From Serratia sp. Ag1 (GTDB lineage: Bacteria; Pseudomonadota; Gammaproteobacteria; Enterobacterales; Enterobacteriaceae): a DNA stretch of 64,000 nt. Shown piece by piece: positions 25,119-34,578 of the stretch; position 1 is the first letter of the stretch; every line of letters begins with the position of its first letter. The stretch is taken from the NCBI RefSeq assembly GCF_000743355.1, contig NZ_JQEI01000008.1, positions 1-64,000 of the forward strand. The letters are read 5' to 3'. A program made the translations under genes and the position numbers. The notes under the pieces were generated by a model. That model had not been told where the DNA came from, ran no database searches, and was given only the letters and a program-made list of their open reading frames with translations.

Positions 25119-27734
25119 TCAGTGGCCGTTGCATGGTAACTCCAGACGATACAGTGACTGAGTCATATCCTGACTGCGTAAATCGTAACTCAGGGTACAT
25201 TGCTCACTGGCTGATTCACCCCATTTCACGTGTAATTTCCCTTCCTTACCTGGAGCACGGACATAGATCTGATTACCTTGGCCAACCAGACCGACAACGG
25301 TGTTATTGCTGTCATAAACGTTACTGCCCAGAGGCAAGCCGCCTGGTTGTGCACCAAGCAGTTTGATCAGCAGCGCATAACCTTCCAACGTTTTGAATTG
25401 CACTTTGACCACTGAACCGGCATAAGGCGCTATACGTTGCTGGTTCTCGGTCAGCTCGGCGCTGGCGTTCTCAATGCCTTTGGCATCCAGGCTGATATCG
25501 TTAAAACGATAGGGCACCAATGAAGGAACAATCGCATAACCGGAGTTATTAATTTTGGCTCCCATGCCGTTAATCACTTCAGCGCCTTTTACTCCATCGG
25601 CTTCAACCAGCCCAAAGGTATCACCCAGATAAGGGCCGAATGTTACGCCCCCGCTATGGAGGACCGCCGCGCCACGAACGCTGGCCCCACCTTGAGTATA
25701 GTTACGGCCCTGCGAGAAGTTGCCGCCTACAGTGGCCCGCGACATCTGTTTGGTTACGCTGCTCCCAAAGCTGCCCCCGGTACCACCGGAGTCGAAAGCG
25801 CCATTAACAGTATAGCTCAGGCTCTGATCTTCCCCGAGTGTACCCGCGAGCGCAGTCTGGTAGCTGGTGTTGCCATTAGAGCCAGTCGCATGACTCACGC
25901 CAGAAGAGAGGATGGGCGAACGTGAACCCGCCCCTAGCGGGATGGAGATCGAGAACATCACAAGGTTCTGTGCGCTGCCAGTGGAGACATTATCCGCGGA
26001 TTGGACACCCAATCGGGTACTGCCAGTTTGCTGCCTGCTCAGCGACAGGTTGTAGCTGATATTTTTGAAACTGTGCGAATAGGCCATCTGATACTGGGTA
26101 TCACGCCCACGGCCTCCGCGATAAGTGCTGGTGGAACCAGAGAAGTAGAGTTGGCCGTATTCCCCCAAGCTTTGGCTGATAGTCGCCACAAACTGGTTAC
26201 TTTGCTGATAAGTGTTGGACGACCAGACTTTATTGTTTTCATAGGCATCGCGTATTCCCAGCACGTCGTTCAAGTCACGATAGCCTTGGGTGGAATAGCG
26301 ATATCCCGCCAACGCCAGCGTAGTGGACGTTGGAGCAAAAGTGCGGCTGTAGGTGGTGCCTAAGCGCCATCCATCCAGCGTTTTGCCCCACATATCCGCT
26401 CGCGAATACACCGCATTGGTGCCGAAGGCGCCTAATTGGCTGGCAAACACCGTGCCCCCCAACAGCGCCTGATAGCCATCAGAAACGCGGATTCCGGAGT
26501 TTGCCGTAATGGCGTTGGTCAGCCCGGCCTGATAGGTCAAATCAGCAAAGGTCGCATTGCTGTTACCAATGTTGCGGACCTGCCCGGCAGCTATACTCAG
26601 GTTCGAATGGCCTGGGCGCATTGAGTCTGGCACGGCTGAGAACGGCACAGTAAAGGAGGAGATCCGCCCGTCAGCTTCCTGGATTTCTACTACCAGATCG
26701 CCCTGGAAGCTGGTGGGGTACAGGTCATCAATCACGAAGGCCCCTGGGGCTACCGTGGTCTGATAGATCTGCACGCCTGACTGGCGCACGCTGACTTTAG
26801 CCGTGGTGGAAGCAACACCGCGAATGGTGGGAGCATAGCCGCGTTGTGATTCGGGCAGCATACGGTCATCGGTTTGGAACAAAATGCCACGGAATCCCAT
26901 GCTACTGAACAGGTTACCGGGGGTAAAACTTTCCCCCAGTGTTACCTGGCTTCTGAGCGATGGGATTGGCCGTTGCACATAGGTGCGTATCGAATTCCAC
27001 TGGCTATTACTGGCACCTTGGTCACTGTTATAACGGGTATAACTCGACTGCTGGCGGAATTGCCACAGACCCAGGTTGAACCCTGAATTCAGGCCCAGAT
27101 AGGTTGAGTCTGTGGTATAGCCTGAGGCTCTGGTCCGGTAATAGTTGGTGTCATAGCTGGTAAACGCCACGGTTTCTCCGGCGGACAAATCCTTGACCGG
27201 TACCGCACCGCGCGCTTCGCGCCGCATCAGCAATTGGGGAACAGAGAGATCGAGGCGCAGGCGAGCAAAATCAAAACGGCTGGATGCCCCATCAACCTGT
27301 TGTTCCAGGCTTAAGCAGTCGGGCACATTTTCCGCTTTATTTTTGATTGCACTAGGTAAAATTCCCGCATCAAGCAGCATCTCCTGTGACAGACAGGCTG
27401 AGACATGCCCTTGATCCCCTGCTGAAAATTGCAGGGACTTACGGGTAAAAAAGTCGCCATTAACAAAGATATCAACCTGATAAGTGCCAGGTTCGATGGC
27501 GTTAGCCTGGTTAAAGCGAGCAATACTTTTTTGTTCTTTGGCACTGCCAACCAGCATACTGTCATCAAATTCAAACTGGTTGTTGGCCGTAGCAGTGAAG
27601 GACTGAAACATCAGCAACCCGAATAGCAGCGCTAGTGGCTTGAGCTGGACTCCATTGATTGATGAGTTGACCAGTGCCGCCTTTCCTTGGTGAGGATTGG
27701 GATAGCGTGGGGAATGGATTGCTTTTCTGTACAT
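25119..27734 (-). CDS. Outer-membrane fimbrial usher of operon 1
   Basis: 871 residues, FimD/PapC family. A signal peptide of about 50 residues ends near TATA. It is followed by the N-terminal chaperone-binding domain (FEFDDSMLVGSA), the beta-barrel with plug motifs (YAPTIRGVASTTAKVSV, GAFVIDDLYPTSFQGDL) and C-terminal periplasmic domains with a pair of cysteines. The usher catalyses subunit ordering and secretion through the outer membrane. It is closely similar along its length to the usher at 34579-37170, pointing to duplication. Ribosome site AAGGGA precedes ATG. Confidence 0.93.
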   Translation of the reverse strand: MYRKAIHSPRYPNPHQGKAALVNSSINGVQLKPLALLFGLLMFQSFTATANNQFEFDDSMLVGSAKEQKSIARFNQANAIEPGTYQVDIFVNGDFFTRKSLQFSAGDQGHVSACLSQEMLLDAGILPSAIKNKAENVPDCLSLEQQVDGASSRFDFARLRLDLSVPQLLMRREARGAVPVKDLSAGETVAFTSYDTNYYRTRASGYTTDSTYLGLNSGFNLGLWQFRQQSSYTRYNSDQGASNSQWNSIRTYVQRPIPSLRSQVTLGESFTPGNLFSSMGFRGILFQTDDRMLPESQRGYAPTIRGVASTTAKVSVRQSGVQIYQTTVAPGAFVIDDLYPTSFQGDLVVEIQEADGRISSFTVPFSAVPDSMRPGHSNLSIAAGQVRNIGNSNATFADLTYQAGLTNAITANSGIRVSDGYQALLGGTVFASQLGAFGTNAVYSRADMWGKTLDGWRLGTTYSRTFAPTSTTLALAGYRYSTQGYRDLNDVLGIRDAYENNKVWSSNTYQQSNQFVATISQSLGEYGQLYFSGSTSTYRGGRGRDTQYQMAYSHSFKNISYNLSLSRQQTGSTRLGVQSADNVSTGSAQNLVMFSISIPLGAGSRSPILSSGVSHATGSNGNTSYQTALAGTLGEDQSLSYTVNGAFDSGGTGGSFGSSVTKQMSRATVGGNFSQGRNYTQGGASVRGAAVLHSGGVTFGPYLGDTFGLVEADGVKGAEVINGMGAKINNSGYAIVPSLVPYRFNDISLDAKGIENASAELTENQQRIAPYAGSVVKVQFKTLEGYALLIKLLGAQPGGLPLGSNVYDSNNTVVGLVGQGNQIYVRAPGKEGKLHVKWGESASEQCTLSYDLRSQDMTQSLYRLELPCNGH

Positions 27735-27787
27735 ACTTTTAGTCCCTTAAACGCGAATTCCTGGGTATGACGAATGAGTACAACCAA

Positions 27788-28528
27788 TTACTTCAGACGA
27801 CTTTCCTGGCTGGTGTAACCGCCGTAGTCATTAATCAACGTAAACTTCACTGCCTGCGCGCCGGCAGGGGACTGGGCATTTTTCTCTAACTTCCAGCTTG
27901 CCTGGGACTTTGGCGCCAGCATTTCGGTTTTGAATGGAATCTCTTTATTACCCACGACGGCAGCAGCCTTGATCAACGAGGCGTAATAGCCGGAATCATT
28001 CTTCGCGGTCAGCACCCATTGGCCAGCTTGTTGCGCAAGCGAGAAATGGATCTGGTCTGCGACTTTTTCTGGGTTACCGACAATATTTTTAGGGCGATAG
28101 AAAATCTTGAGCCGGTTACGCAGCACCACCAGCATCTGGTTTTCTGCTGCTCCAGCCACGTTTTTAGGCGGGATCTGCACGCTGTTAAGATAAAACACCG
28201 ACTCACGATCCTGCGGCAAGTCCTTGCCGGTAAACACCAGGCGCACCGACTGACCGGTTTTCGGCTCAATACGGAACAGGGCTGGTATCACGACAAAAGG
28301 CCCGTCGGCAGTGTCGGGGGTAGAGGCAGGATTATTGATATCCGACCACATTTGCATCACATACGGAATACTGTCGTTATTGGTGAGTTGTATCGTTTGT
28401 GATTGAGCATCCGCTGGGTAGATGATTCGGGTCTTGAGCATCACTACACTGGCGGTCAAGGGGGTAGAAAGCAACATAAGGAACACGGAGAACGCGCCAA
28501 GCACGGCCCCTGAATATTTGATCGTCAC
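27788..28528 (-). CDS. Periplasmic fimbrial chaperone of operon 1
   Basis: About 246 residues from a GTG at 28528. An in-frame GTG at 28579 lies inside the hairpin next to the pilin stop and is less likely; AGAGGG precedes GTG 28528 at good spacing, and the start aligns with the paralogue at 33786. The PapD-like body has SVVMLKTRIIYPADAQSQTI, then FRIEPKTGQSVRL and DRESVFYLNSVQIPP. It chaperones the pilin in the periplasm. It is near-identical in long stretches to the chaperone of operon 2. Confidence 0.88.
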   Translation of the reverse strand: MTIKYSGAVLGAFSVFLMLLSTPLTASVVMLKTRIIYPADAQSQTIQLTNNDSIPYVMQMWSDINNPASTPDTADGPFVVIPALFRIEPKTGQSVRLVFTGKDLPQDRESVFYLNSVQIPPKNVAGAAENQMLVVLRNRLKIFYRPKNIVGNPEKVADQIHFSLAQQAGQWVLTAKNDSGYYASLIKAAAVVGNKEIPFKTEMLAPKSQASWKLEKNAQSPAGAQAVKFTLINDYGGYTSQESRLK

Positions 28529-28549
28529 GCGGAGTACCCTCTTGGAATG

Positions 28550-28573
28550 CCCCTTCCACGTTAGTGGAAGGGG
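28550..28573 (-). terminator. Intra-operon hairpin between pilin and chaperone (operon 1)
   Basis: CCCCTTCCAC and GTGGAAGGGG form a perfect 10-base stem with a 4-base loop, just after the pilin stop. The same stem is present at the matching place in operon 2. It probably reduces readthrough or stabilises the pilin mRNA so that pilin exceeds chaperone and usher. Confidence 0.7.
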
Positions 28574-28582
28574 GCGCACTCA

Positions 28583-29110
28583 TTACTGGTAAGATACAGC
28601 GTATTGCACGCTACCCAGCACAGAACCCGGGGTCGCCCCGCCTTCTGAATAGTATTCTACCGCGAAGTCATGCGATGCAGTTGTGGCGTTAGCAGCCAGT
28701 GACAGGCCCGCAGCACCGGTTTGACCGGTCAGATCCAGTGGGGTGGTTGGCGCGAGAGGATCAACCAATTGCAGAGACACATTTGTTGCAGTACCGGTGT
28801 TACCCATACGGCCATTAGCGGTCAGGTTGTTACCCACAAACACCGTCTTGATAGCGGTGGCGCTGGCAGAGGCGGTGCAACCGGTCAGGCTGATGGTGAA
28901 TGGCGTTTGCCCTGCAGTCTCACCTGAGGTTGCCAGAGCGGTTGTTGCAACTGTTGGCAGCAGGATCAGTGGCGTTGATGCGTTGCCATTGATGCTGATG
29001 TCACAAGTTTGATCAGCCACTTCACCTTGAAATTTAATGGTGTTATCAGCCAATACAGCAGTGGAAAAAACCAGGCCGGCAGCAACGATCGCAATTTTGT
29101 TCATTTTCAT
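28583..29110 (-). CDS. Major fimbrial subunit (pilin) of operon 1
   Basis: 175 residues. The signal peptide MKMNKIAIVAAGLVFSTAVL ends near ADN. The mature protein has FQGEVADQTCDISING and SLTGCTASA (the conserved disulfide), and ends QYAVSYQ, the C-terminal beta-zipper that binds the chaperone. This is a type 1/MrkA-like major pilin. It is very similar to both pilins of operon 2. As first gene of the operon, followed by a hairpin, it should be the most abundant product. Confidence 0.92.
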   Translation of the reverse strand: MKMNKIAIVAAGLVFSTAVLADNTIKFQGEVADQTCDISINGNASTPLILLPTVATTALATSGETAGQTPFTISLTGCTASASATAIKTVFVGNNLTANGRMGNTGTATNVSLQLVDPLAPTTPLDLTGQTGAAGLSLAANATTASHDFAVEYYSEGGATPGSVLGSVQYAVSYQ

Positions 29111-29757
29111 GTTGAATATTTCCCTTTGGTTAACTCATTGGCGAAACCGTTGATTGAATCGACTTCGCCGTTTCCTGTACTCAGAATAACTACGTTTTTT
29201 ATTGACCCGGTTCTCAGAATGTTCTTGTGAATTAAGAGCTGTAAGCAAAGTTAATGACTTTTACTAAGCTCAAGAAGATTCTGATGGCACTGTCTCCGTG
29301 TGTCAGCCAGCCAATCTATGAAAATGCGCTAAGTGCGTTTACTGATTAGTCTGTTGTTGACGAGAGCTATTCTAAGTCATCCGGCTTTAATTGGAATCAT
29401 TAACTATTAAAACGTTTATTTTAAGTTTTTAATGCTTATTTTTGATATTTTTATAATTAATTTAATGTTTTTGTGTCGATAAGATATATCTTATAGGATA
29501 ACTCTCTGAGGATATTCTTAAGTTTTGTCTCGAGATTTATCTTAAGTGGCGTTGATTTGAGTTAGATAGAGGCAGGATTTTCAATTGATGCTGTGAATGG
29601 CTCATTGGGGTGACTGAGGTAAGAGCGAATTGATTCTTACATTTATAGGGCAATTTTACTCTCGATAATGAAGTTGGCTTCTGCCTGAGACTATTCTCGC
29701 ATGTTCATATTTTAAGTCGCCGCTCGTGTTGAGGTATGGCGAGGATGGGCATGCCTG
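29111..29757. other. Upstream region of fimbrial operon 1
   Basis: Strongly AT-rich, no gene seen. It carries GAATCATTAACTA at 29394-29406, 284 bases before the pilin start. The reverse complement of this element occurs at 32147-32159, 268 bases before the first pilin of operon 2. This suggests duplicated control regions. Confidence 0.5.
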
Positions 29758-30693
29758 CTAACGCGGGTTGATGAGCTCCCATGGTTTTAAGCTTAAGGAT
29801 GGATCGGACTGCAGTAGGTTGAATGCCCAGTCAACAAAGCTTCTCACCCGTGCAGACAAGTGTTTTGTACTTGGGTAAATGATGTTGAGTTCTCGTGGGG
29901 GGAAACTCCACGCTGGTAAAACGGGGCACAGTGCACCTGAATGTACCAATGATTCAACGGCGAAGGGGGCTGCTGGGCAGATGCCGGTACCCGCCAAACA
30001 GGCTGCAATTGACACTTCGTTGTCATTGAATAACCAATCATAAGGCCCGCGAACCTCTAGACTTTCCTGCGCTGATTGCAACTGCCAGAGCAGGGGGCGG
30101 TGGTTTCTACTGCTGAACCAACTGATTTTTTGGTGTGCTAACAGATCTTCTGGCGAGTTGATTGGGCTAGTGCGCTGAAGGTAAATCGGTGAAGCATAGA
30201 GCCCAAAGTGCACATTGCCGATATGCTTGGCGATCAGGCTGGAATCCTCAAGATGCCCGCCCCGGATAGCACAATCAATCCCTTCCTCGAACAAGTTGCT
30301 AATCCTGTCACTGCAGCCAAATCGCAGTGATATCTGTGGGAATTTTTCTTTGAACTCCGCTAACCGTGGGGCGAGTAAGTAGCGAGCAATGGACGTCAAC
30401 ACTTCTACTCGGATCTTGCCCTGTGGATTTGCCACATTGCCTTTGAGCGAACTTTCCAGTTCTTCGATTTCGCTGAGTATATCGAGACAGCGCTCATAAT
30501 AGGCCGTTCCCTCTTCCGTCAGCCCCAGCGTGCGGGTGGTTCGGTGTAACAGCCGGAATCCCAGAAGGCGTTCAAGGTCGCTAATTCTTTGCGATACCCT
30601 GGCTTTGGGTAATTCCAGTACTTCGGCTGCACGCGTGAAACTGCCGGTTTCAACCACCCGGACGAAGGTCAGCATTGCGGTAAGTTTGTCCAT
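29758..30693 (-). CDS. LysR-family transcriptional regulator
   Basis: 311 residues. The N-terminal winged HTH (FVRVVETGSFTRAAEVLELP, then RISDLERLLGFRLLHRTTR) is standard for LysR proteins. The C-terminal two thirds form the ligand-binding fold of the CrgA-like group. It is transcribed away from the DsbA-like gene, with about 145 bases between, so that gene and the YdhR-like one are the likely targets. It separates the two mirror-image fimbrial operons; a link to fimbriae is not shown. Confidence 0.88.
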   Translation of the reverse strand: MDKLTAMLTFVRVVETGSFTRAAEVLELPKARVSQRISDLERLLGFRLLHRTTRTLGLTEEGTAYYERCLDILSEIEELESSLKGNVANPQGKIRVEVLTSIARYLLAPRLAEFKEKFPQISLRFGCSDRISNLFEEGIDCAIRGGHLEDSSLIAKHIGNVHFGLYASPIYLQRTSPINSPEDLLAHQKISWFSSRNHRPLLWQLQSAQESLEVRGPYDWLFNDNEVSIAACLAGTGICPAAPFAVESLVHSGALCPVLPAWSFPPRELNIIYPSTKHLSARVRSFVDWAFNLLQSDPSLSLKPWELINPR

Positions 30694-30837
30694 TTGTTCT
30701 CAAAAGTTGAACAGTGAATTCTTTTAACGCGTATTTTTCATCAATTAGAAACTTATTACCATGTTTCCCTTCTCTTATTGCTGGCTTAGTACTCAAAAAA
30801 TAGGTAGCCAGACAGAATATTTAGTCGGGAGGTTGTG

Positions 30838-31563
30838 ATGATGAAATGCGATCCTGATGCGGGACACTGCACCTTGAGTGGACCAGAATGTGCATCGGAA
30901 CAGGCTGTTGTGCCACAGGTGGAAGGAATGGCAGTCCACTATATTGGTGACCCCATGTGTTCCTGGTGTTGGGGGATTGCACCTGTTATCAGTCAGGTTG
31001 CTGATTTCTGTCAACAGGCCGGGATCACGTTTTCCATTACTGCCGGGGGATTACGTGCCGGTGGCGGCGATCCCTGGAACGATGCCTTCAGGCATTTTCT
31101 GCGTGAGGAGTGGAGCCATATTGCCAGCGTCACGGGCCAACCGTTCGGCTTTACGCTGTTGCAACTTAGCCACTTTGATTATGACACCGAACCCGCCTGC
31201 CGTGCGGTGGGGGTAGCCAGGCAACTCATGCTGCAACGCGGCCAGACACAGCGGGATCTGCTGACTTTCTTTGCTGCGGTGCAGCAGAAATTCTATGTTG
31301 AAGGTGCCGACCCTAAAGAAACCGGTTTTTATCGCCAACCTTGTTTGCAGAGCGGTTTGGACTTTGCACTGTTCAGCCAGGAGTTTAACTCCGGTGCAGC
31401 CCAAAAAGCCGTTGAGCAGGACTTCGTCAAATGCCGTCAATGGGGAGTACGCTCTTTTCCCACTTTATTATTAGAAAAGAACGGTGCAATGAGTCCACTA
31501 AGCATGGGCTATACCACTGCAGAGCCGCTCATTACACAGCTCAAAGCACGAATGGGCTCGTAG
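30838..31563 (+). CDS. DsbA/FrnE-like thioredoxin-fold protein
   Basis: About 241 residues from ATG 30838; GTG 30835 and ATG 30841 are alternatives, and GGGAGG lies just before. The key motif is DPMCSWCWG, a CxxC active site of the DsbA-family (FrnE-like) oxidoreductases, followed near the end by the cis-Pro loop VRSFPTLLLE. No signal peptide is visible, so it should act in the cytosol as an oxidoreductase or isomerase. Extra Cys residues precede the domain (KCDPDAGHC). Next to YdhR and opposite a LysR gene, it suggests a small redox or aromatic-stress response unit. Confidence 0.8.
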   Translation: MMKCDPDAGHCTLSGPECASEQAVVPQVEGMAVHYIGDPMCSWCWGIAPVISQVADFCQQAGITFSITAGGLRAGGGDPWNDAFRHFLREEWSHIASVTGQPFGFTLLQLSHFDYDTEPACRAVGVARQLMLQRGQTQRDLLTFFAAVQQKFYVEGADPKETGFYRQPCLQSGLDFALFSQEFNSGAAQKAVEQDFVKCRQWGVRSFPTLLLEKNGAMSPLSMGYTTAEPLITQLKARMGS

Positions 31564-31604
31564 ATTATTTGATAGCGCTTTAATACACCTCAGGAGGATT
31601 ACCG

Positions 31605-31907
31605 ATGTACTACATTCTTCAAGTTGATTTTCCCTATACAGGGCCATGGGGAACGGCTATGCATCAAGCGATGGAAGAACTTGCTCGCTCGATTTCCTTG
31701 GAGCCGGGTTTCATCTGGAAATATTGGACAGAAAATCAGGAGACCCATGAAGCCGGTGGAATCTATCTGTTCCGTGACGAAAAGTCTGCTGCCACTTATC
31801 TGGAGAAACATGCCAGTAGGCTAAAAAGCTTTGGTATCCCGCACGTCAACGGCAAAATCTTTTCGGTTAACGAAGCCTTATCTCGCCTCAACCACGCTCC
31901 TTTCTAA
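31605..31907 (+). CDS. ydhR: YdhR-family putative monooxygenase
   Basis: A 100-residue dimeric alpha/beta-barrel type protein. The start MYYILQVDFPYTGPWG and the middle EPGFIWKYWTENQETHEAGG match the YdhR family. These proteins resemble ActVA-type monooxygenases; the substrate is unknown, and a role with aromatic compounds has been proposed. GGAGG lies nine bases before ATG. It is 41 bases after the DsbA-like gene and probably in one operon with it. Confidence 0.8.
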   Translation: MYYILQVDFPYTGPWGTAMHQAMEELARSISLEPGFIWKYWTENQETHEAGGIYLFRDEKSAATYLEKHASRLKSFGIPHVNGKIFSVNEALSRLNHAPF

Positions 31908-32426
31908 TAATCCAGCCCGTTGCACTTAACGTTGCTTGGTGCTGAATTGTCGGGGAGTCGTCCTGCTCCCCGATTTTCTGGTCTGGCCACTCCTTCTTGA
32001 TTGGTTAAGATGATTCTTATTGTGGATTGAAGTTGGAATTATCTTAGAGAACTATCTTATCTAGACACCCCGATTAGTGTTTTTAAATTAAATTAATACA
32101 TTAAAACATTAAATTTAGATTTTTATCTTTAATTTTTAACAATTGATAGTTAATGATTCTATTTTGTGGGTTGCTGTGTAGAATTGTTCTCGTCGAATCG
32201 GCCTGGGTGGCAAACGTACTAAACGCATTTGCCAGGAAAGACAGGTTGATTAACACAGTCGGTTGAGTCGGATTGTTCTGGTGGTAGAGGTTCCCCACAC
32301 AGTAGGTTTGAAGAGCAAGCTGAAAATAAGGCCGATGCAGAGAACGGATTAACATTGTCATAGGGTAACGAGAGCAACGACTGTTCTTTACACCCGACCA
32401 CTGAACATAAAGGTAAATTACAGAGT
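31908..32426. other. Upstream region of fimbrial operon 2
   Basis: AT-rich and without a convincing gene. It contains TAGTTAATGATTC at 32147-32159, the mirrored copy of the element upstream of operon 1, and AT-rich blocks around ATCTTATC that also have counterparts there. A GC-rich hairpin near 31950-31975 may end the ydhR transcript. Confidence 0.5.
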
Positions 32427-32954
32427 ATGAAAATGAATAAAATTGCAATCGTTGCTGCTGGCCTGGTTTTTTCCACTACTGTATTAGCTAATAACACCAT
32501 TAAATTTCAGGGTGAAGTCGCTGACCAGACTTGCGATATCAGCATCAACGGCAATGCCTCTGCGCCGCTGATTCTGCTGCCAACGGTAGCATCTACGTCA
32601 TTGGCTACTGCTGGCACGACTGCTGGGCAAACACCATTTACCATCAACCTGACCGGTTGTACGGCTTCTGCCAGCACTACCGCCATCAAAACGGTGTTTG
32701 TAGGTAACAACCTGACCGCTGAAGGCCGTATGGGCAACACCGGTACTGCTGGCAAAGTGTCTCTGCAATTGGTTGACCCTGCAGCGCCAACTGTCCCTCT
32801 GGATCTGACCGGCCAAACCGGTGCTGCGGGCCTGTCACTGGCAGCTAACGCTACAACGGCAGCGCACGACTTTGCTGTTCAATACTATTCAGAAGGCGGG
32901 GCGACCCCGGGTTCTGTGCTGGGTAGCGTGCAATACGCCGTATCCTATCAATAA
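32427..32954 (+). CDS. Major fimbrial subunit (pilin A) of operon 2
   Basis: 175 residues, nearly the same as the operon 1 pilin: signal MKMNKIAIVAAGLVFSTTVL, conserved Cys pair (DQTCDIS and LTGCTAS), and C-terminus QYAVSYQ. As a type 1/MrkA-like pilin it polymerises into the fimbrial shaft by donor-strand exchange. A second, somewhat diverged pilin follows after 246 bases with its own upstream repeat of this region, so the two arose by tandem duplication. No hairpin like 33737-33760 follows this copy. Confidence 0.92.
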   Translation: MKMNKIAIVAAGLVFSTTVLANNTIKFQGEVADQTCDISINGNASAPLILLPTVASTSLATAGTTAGQTPFTINLTGCTASASTTAIKTVFVGNNLTAEGRMGNTGTAGKVSLQLVDPAAPTVPLDLTGQTGAAGLSLAANATTAAHDFAVQYYSEGGATPGSVLGSVQYAVSYQ

Positions 32955-33200
32955 TAGGTTGCCTCTCGTCCAAGAAGGCAATGCATAAATGTAAATGCTG
33001 TTAACGCATTTCCAGCCATTGGCTGTTTAATCCACAAATTACACTGGCAGATTTCTCTGATAGCTGAGGGGCAGGTTTCCTCTGGCTAGAGAGAGATCTG
33101 GCAATAAAATCAACAGAGAACGTATTAACGTTATCGTGGGCGAATAACATCACCGAGTTGAACAATTCGCCTATACTGAACTTGAAGGTAAATGCAGAGT

Positions 33201-33728
33201 ATGAAAATGAATAAAGTTGCACTCATGGTTGCTGGTTTGGTTTTATCTACCGCTGCGCTGGCTGATAACACCATTAAATTCCAGGGTGAAGTTGCCGATC
33301 AAACTTGCGATATCAGCATCAATGGCAATGCATCAACGCCACTGATCCTGCTGCCAACGGTTGCGGCCACGTCACTGGTGGCTGCGGGTACAACTGCTGG
33401 GCAGACGCCATTCACCATCGGCCTGACCGGCTGTACGGCTTCTGGCAGCGCCACCGCCATCAAAACCGTGTTTGTAGGCAACAATCTGACCGCTAATGGC
33501 CGTATGGGGAACACCGGTACTGCAACAAATGTGTCATTGCGCTTGGTTGATCCAGCCACGCCGGGTACGGCACTGGATTTGACTGGTCAAACCGGTGCGG
33601 CAGGTCTGGTATTGGCGGCAAATGCCACTTCTGCGGCTCATGATTTTGCGGTGGAATATTATTCTGAAGGCAACGCGACCCCTGGATCTGTATTGGGGAG
33701 CGTGCAGTACGCTGTGTCTTACCAATAA
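33201..33728 (+). CDS. Major fimbrial subunit (pilin B) of operon 2
   Basis: 175 residues from ATG 33201, chosen because it matches the MKMNK starts of its two paralogues; an upstream in-frame start at 33192 would add three residues. It has the same pilin features (VADQTCDIS, LTGCTASGS, QYAVSYQ). The 90 bases before the start resemble those before pilin A (ACAGAGAACG and AAGGTAAAT, then CAGAGTATG), so each pilin has its own leader. It is followed by the conserved hairpin and the chaperone gene. Confidence 0.92.
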   Translation: MKMNKVALMVAGLVLSTAALADNTIKFQGEVADQTCDISINGNASTPLILLPTVAATSLVAAGTTAGQTPFTIGLTGCTASGSATAIKTVFVGNNLTANGRMGNTGTATNVSLRLVDPATPGTALDLTGQTGAAGLVLAANATSAAHDFAVEYYSEGNATPGSVLGSVQYAVSYQ

Positions 33729-33736
33729 TAAGGCAT

Positions 33737-33760
33737 CCCCTTCCACTGCGGTGGAAGGGG
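33737..33760 (+). terminator. Intra-operon hairpin between pilin B and chaperone (operon 2)
   Basis: CCCCTTCCAC and GTGGAAGGGG form a perfect 10-base stem with loop TGCG, the same arms as in operon 1 with a different loop. It is likely a partial terminator or mRNA stabiliser that keeps pilin output above downstream genes. Confidence 0.7.
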
Positions 33761-33785
33761 GATTAAGTCAGAGCATTAAACGAGG

Positions 33786-34535
33786 ATGTTGCGTGTGAAA
33801 ACCAAATGTTCCGCTGTCGTTATTAGTGCTATCTCTCTCTTTTTCCTGTTCATTTCTGCCTGTGCCTCAGCTAGCGTGGTGATGCTCAACACTCGGGTTA
33901 TTTATCCTGCAGGCTCGCAGTCGCAAACCGTCCAACTCACCAATAATGACAACATCCCCTACGTGGTGCAGATGTGGTCAGATGTCAATAACCCTGCCTC
34001 CACCCCTGATACTGCCGATGGGCCTTTTGTCGTGGTACCGGCCTTGTTCCGTATTGAGCCGAAAACCGGTCAGTCGGTGCGTCTGGTATTTACCGGCAAG
34101 GATTTGCCGCAGGATCGCGAGTCGGTGTTTTATCTTAACAGCGTGCAGATCCCGCCTAAAAACGTGGCTGGAGCGGCAGAAAACCAGATGCTGGTGGTGT
34201 TGCGTAACCGGATTAAAATTTTTTATCGCCCGAAAGGCATTGCCGGTAGCCCAGAAAAAGTCACCGAGCAACTTCGTTTCTCGCTGAAACAACAGGCGGG
34301 TCAATGGGTGATGGCCGCGACAAATGATTCCGGTTTTTATGCTTCCTTTATTAAAGCGGCCGCAGTGGTGGGTGGTAAAGAAGTCCCATTCAAAGTTGAT
34401 ATGGTAGCGCCGAAGTCTCAGGTAAGCTGGAAACTAGAGAAAGGGGCCGGCTCACCGGCAGGTGCGCAAAAAGTGAAATTTACGTTGGTTAATGACTATG
34501 GCGGACATACCAGCGCGGAAGCCAGTTTGAATTGA
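33786..34535 (+). CDS. Periplasmic fimbrial chaperone of operon 2
   Basis: 249 residues, PapD/FimC type. A signal peptide of about 30 residues ends near CASA. Domain 1 has SVVMLNTRVIYPAGSQSQTV, FRIEPKTGQSVRLVF and DRESVFYLNSVQIPP; domain 2 ends in VKFTLVNDYGG. It delivers pilins to the usher and is closely similar to the operon 1 chaperone at 27788. ATG lies at the end of AACGAGG. Only one chaperone is present in this operon, against two in operon 1. Confidence 0.92.
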   Translation: MLRVKTKCSAVVISAISLFFLFISACASASVVMLNTRVIYPAGSQSQTVQLTNNDNIPYVVQMWSDVNNPASTPDTADGPFVVVPALFRIEPKTGQSVRLVFTGKDLPQDRESVFYLNSVQIPPKNVAGAAENQMLVVLRNRIKIFYRPKGIAGSPEKVTEQLRFSLKQQAGQWVMAATNDSGFYASFIKAAAVVGGKEVPFKVDMVAPKSQVSWKLEKGAGSPAGAQKVKFTLVNDYGGHTSAEASLN

Positions 34536-34578
34536 GCAGACGCTGGTGGCCAGTATCCCTCGGTTAAGGGACTGAAAA

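Noticed and set aside
29111..29757. Invertible promoter (fim-switch type) before fimbrial operon 1
   Set aside because: No pair of inverted repeats of useful length is visible and no FimB/FimE-like recombinase gene lies near the operon.
32101..32500. Minus-strand open frames upstream of and overlapping the first pilin of operon 2
   Set aside because: AT-rich leader antisense to the pilin; composition and overlap indicate shadows.
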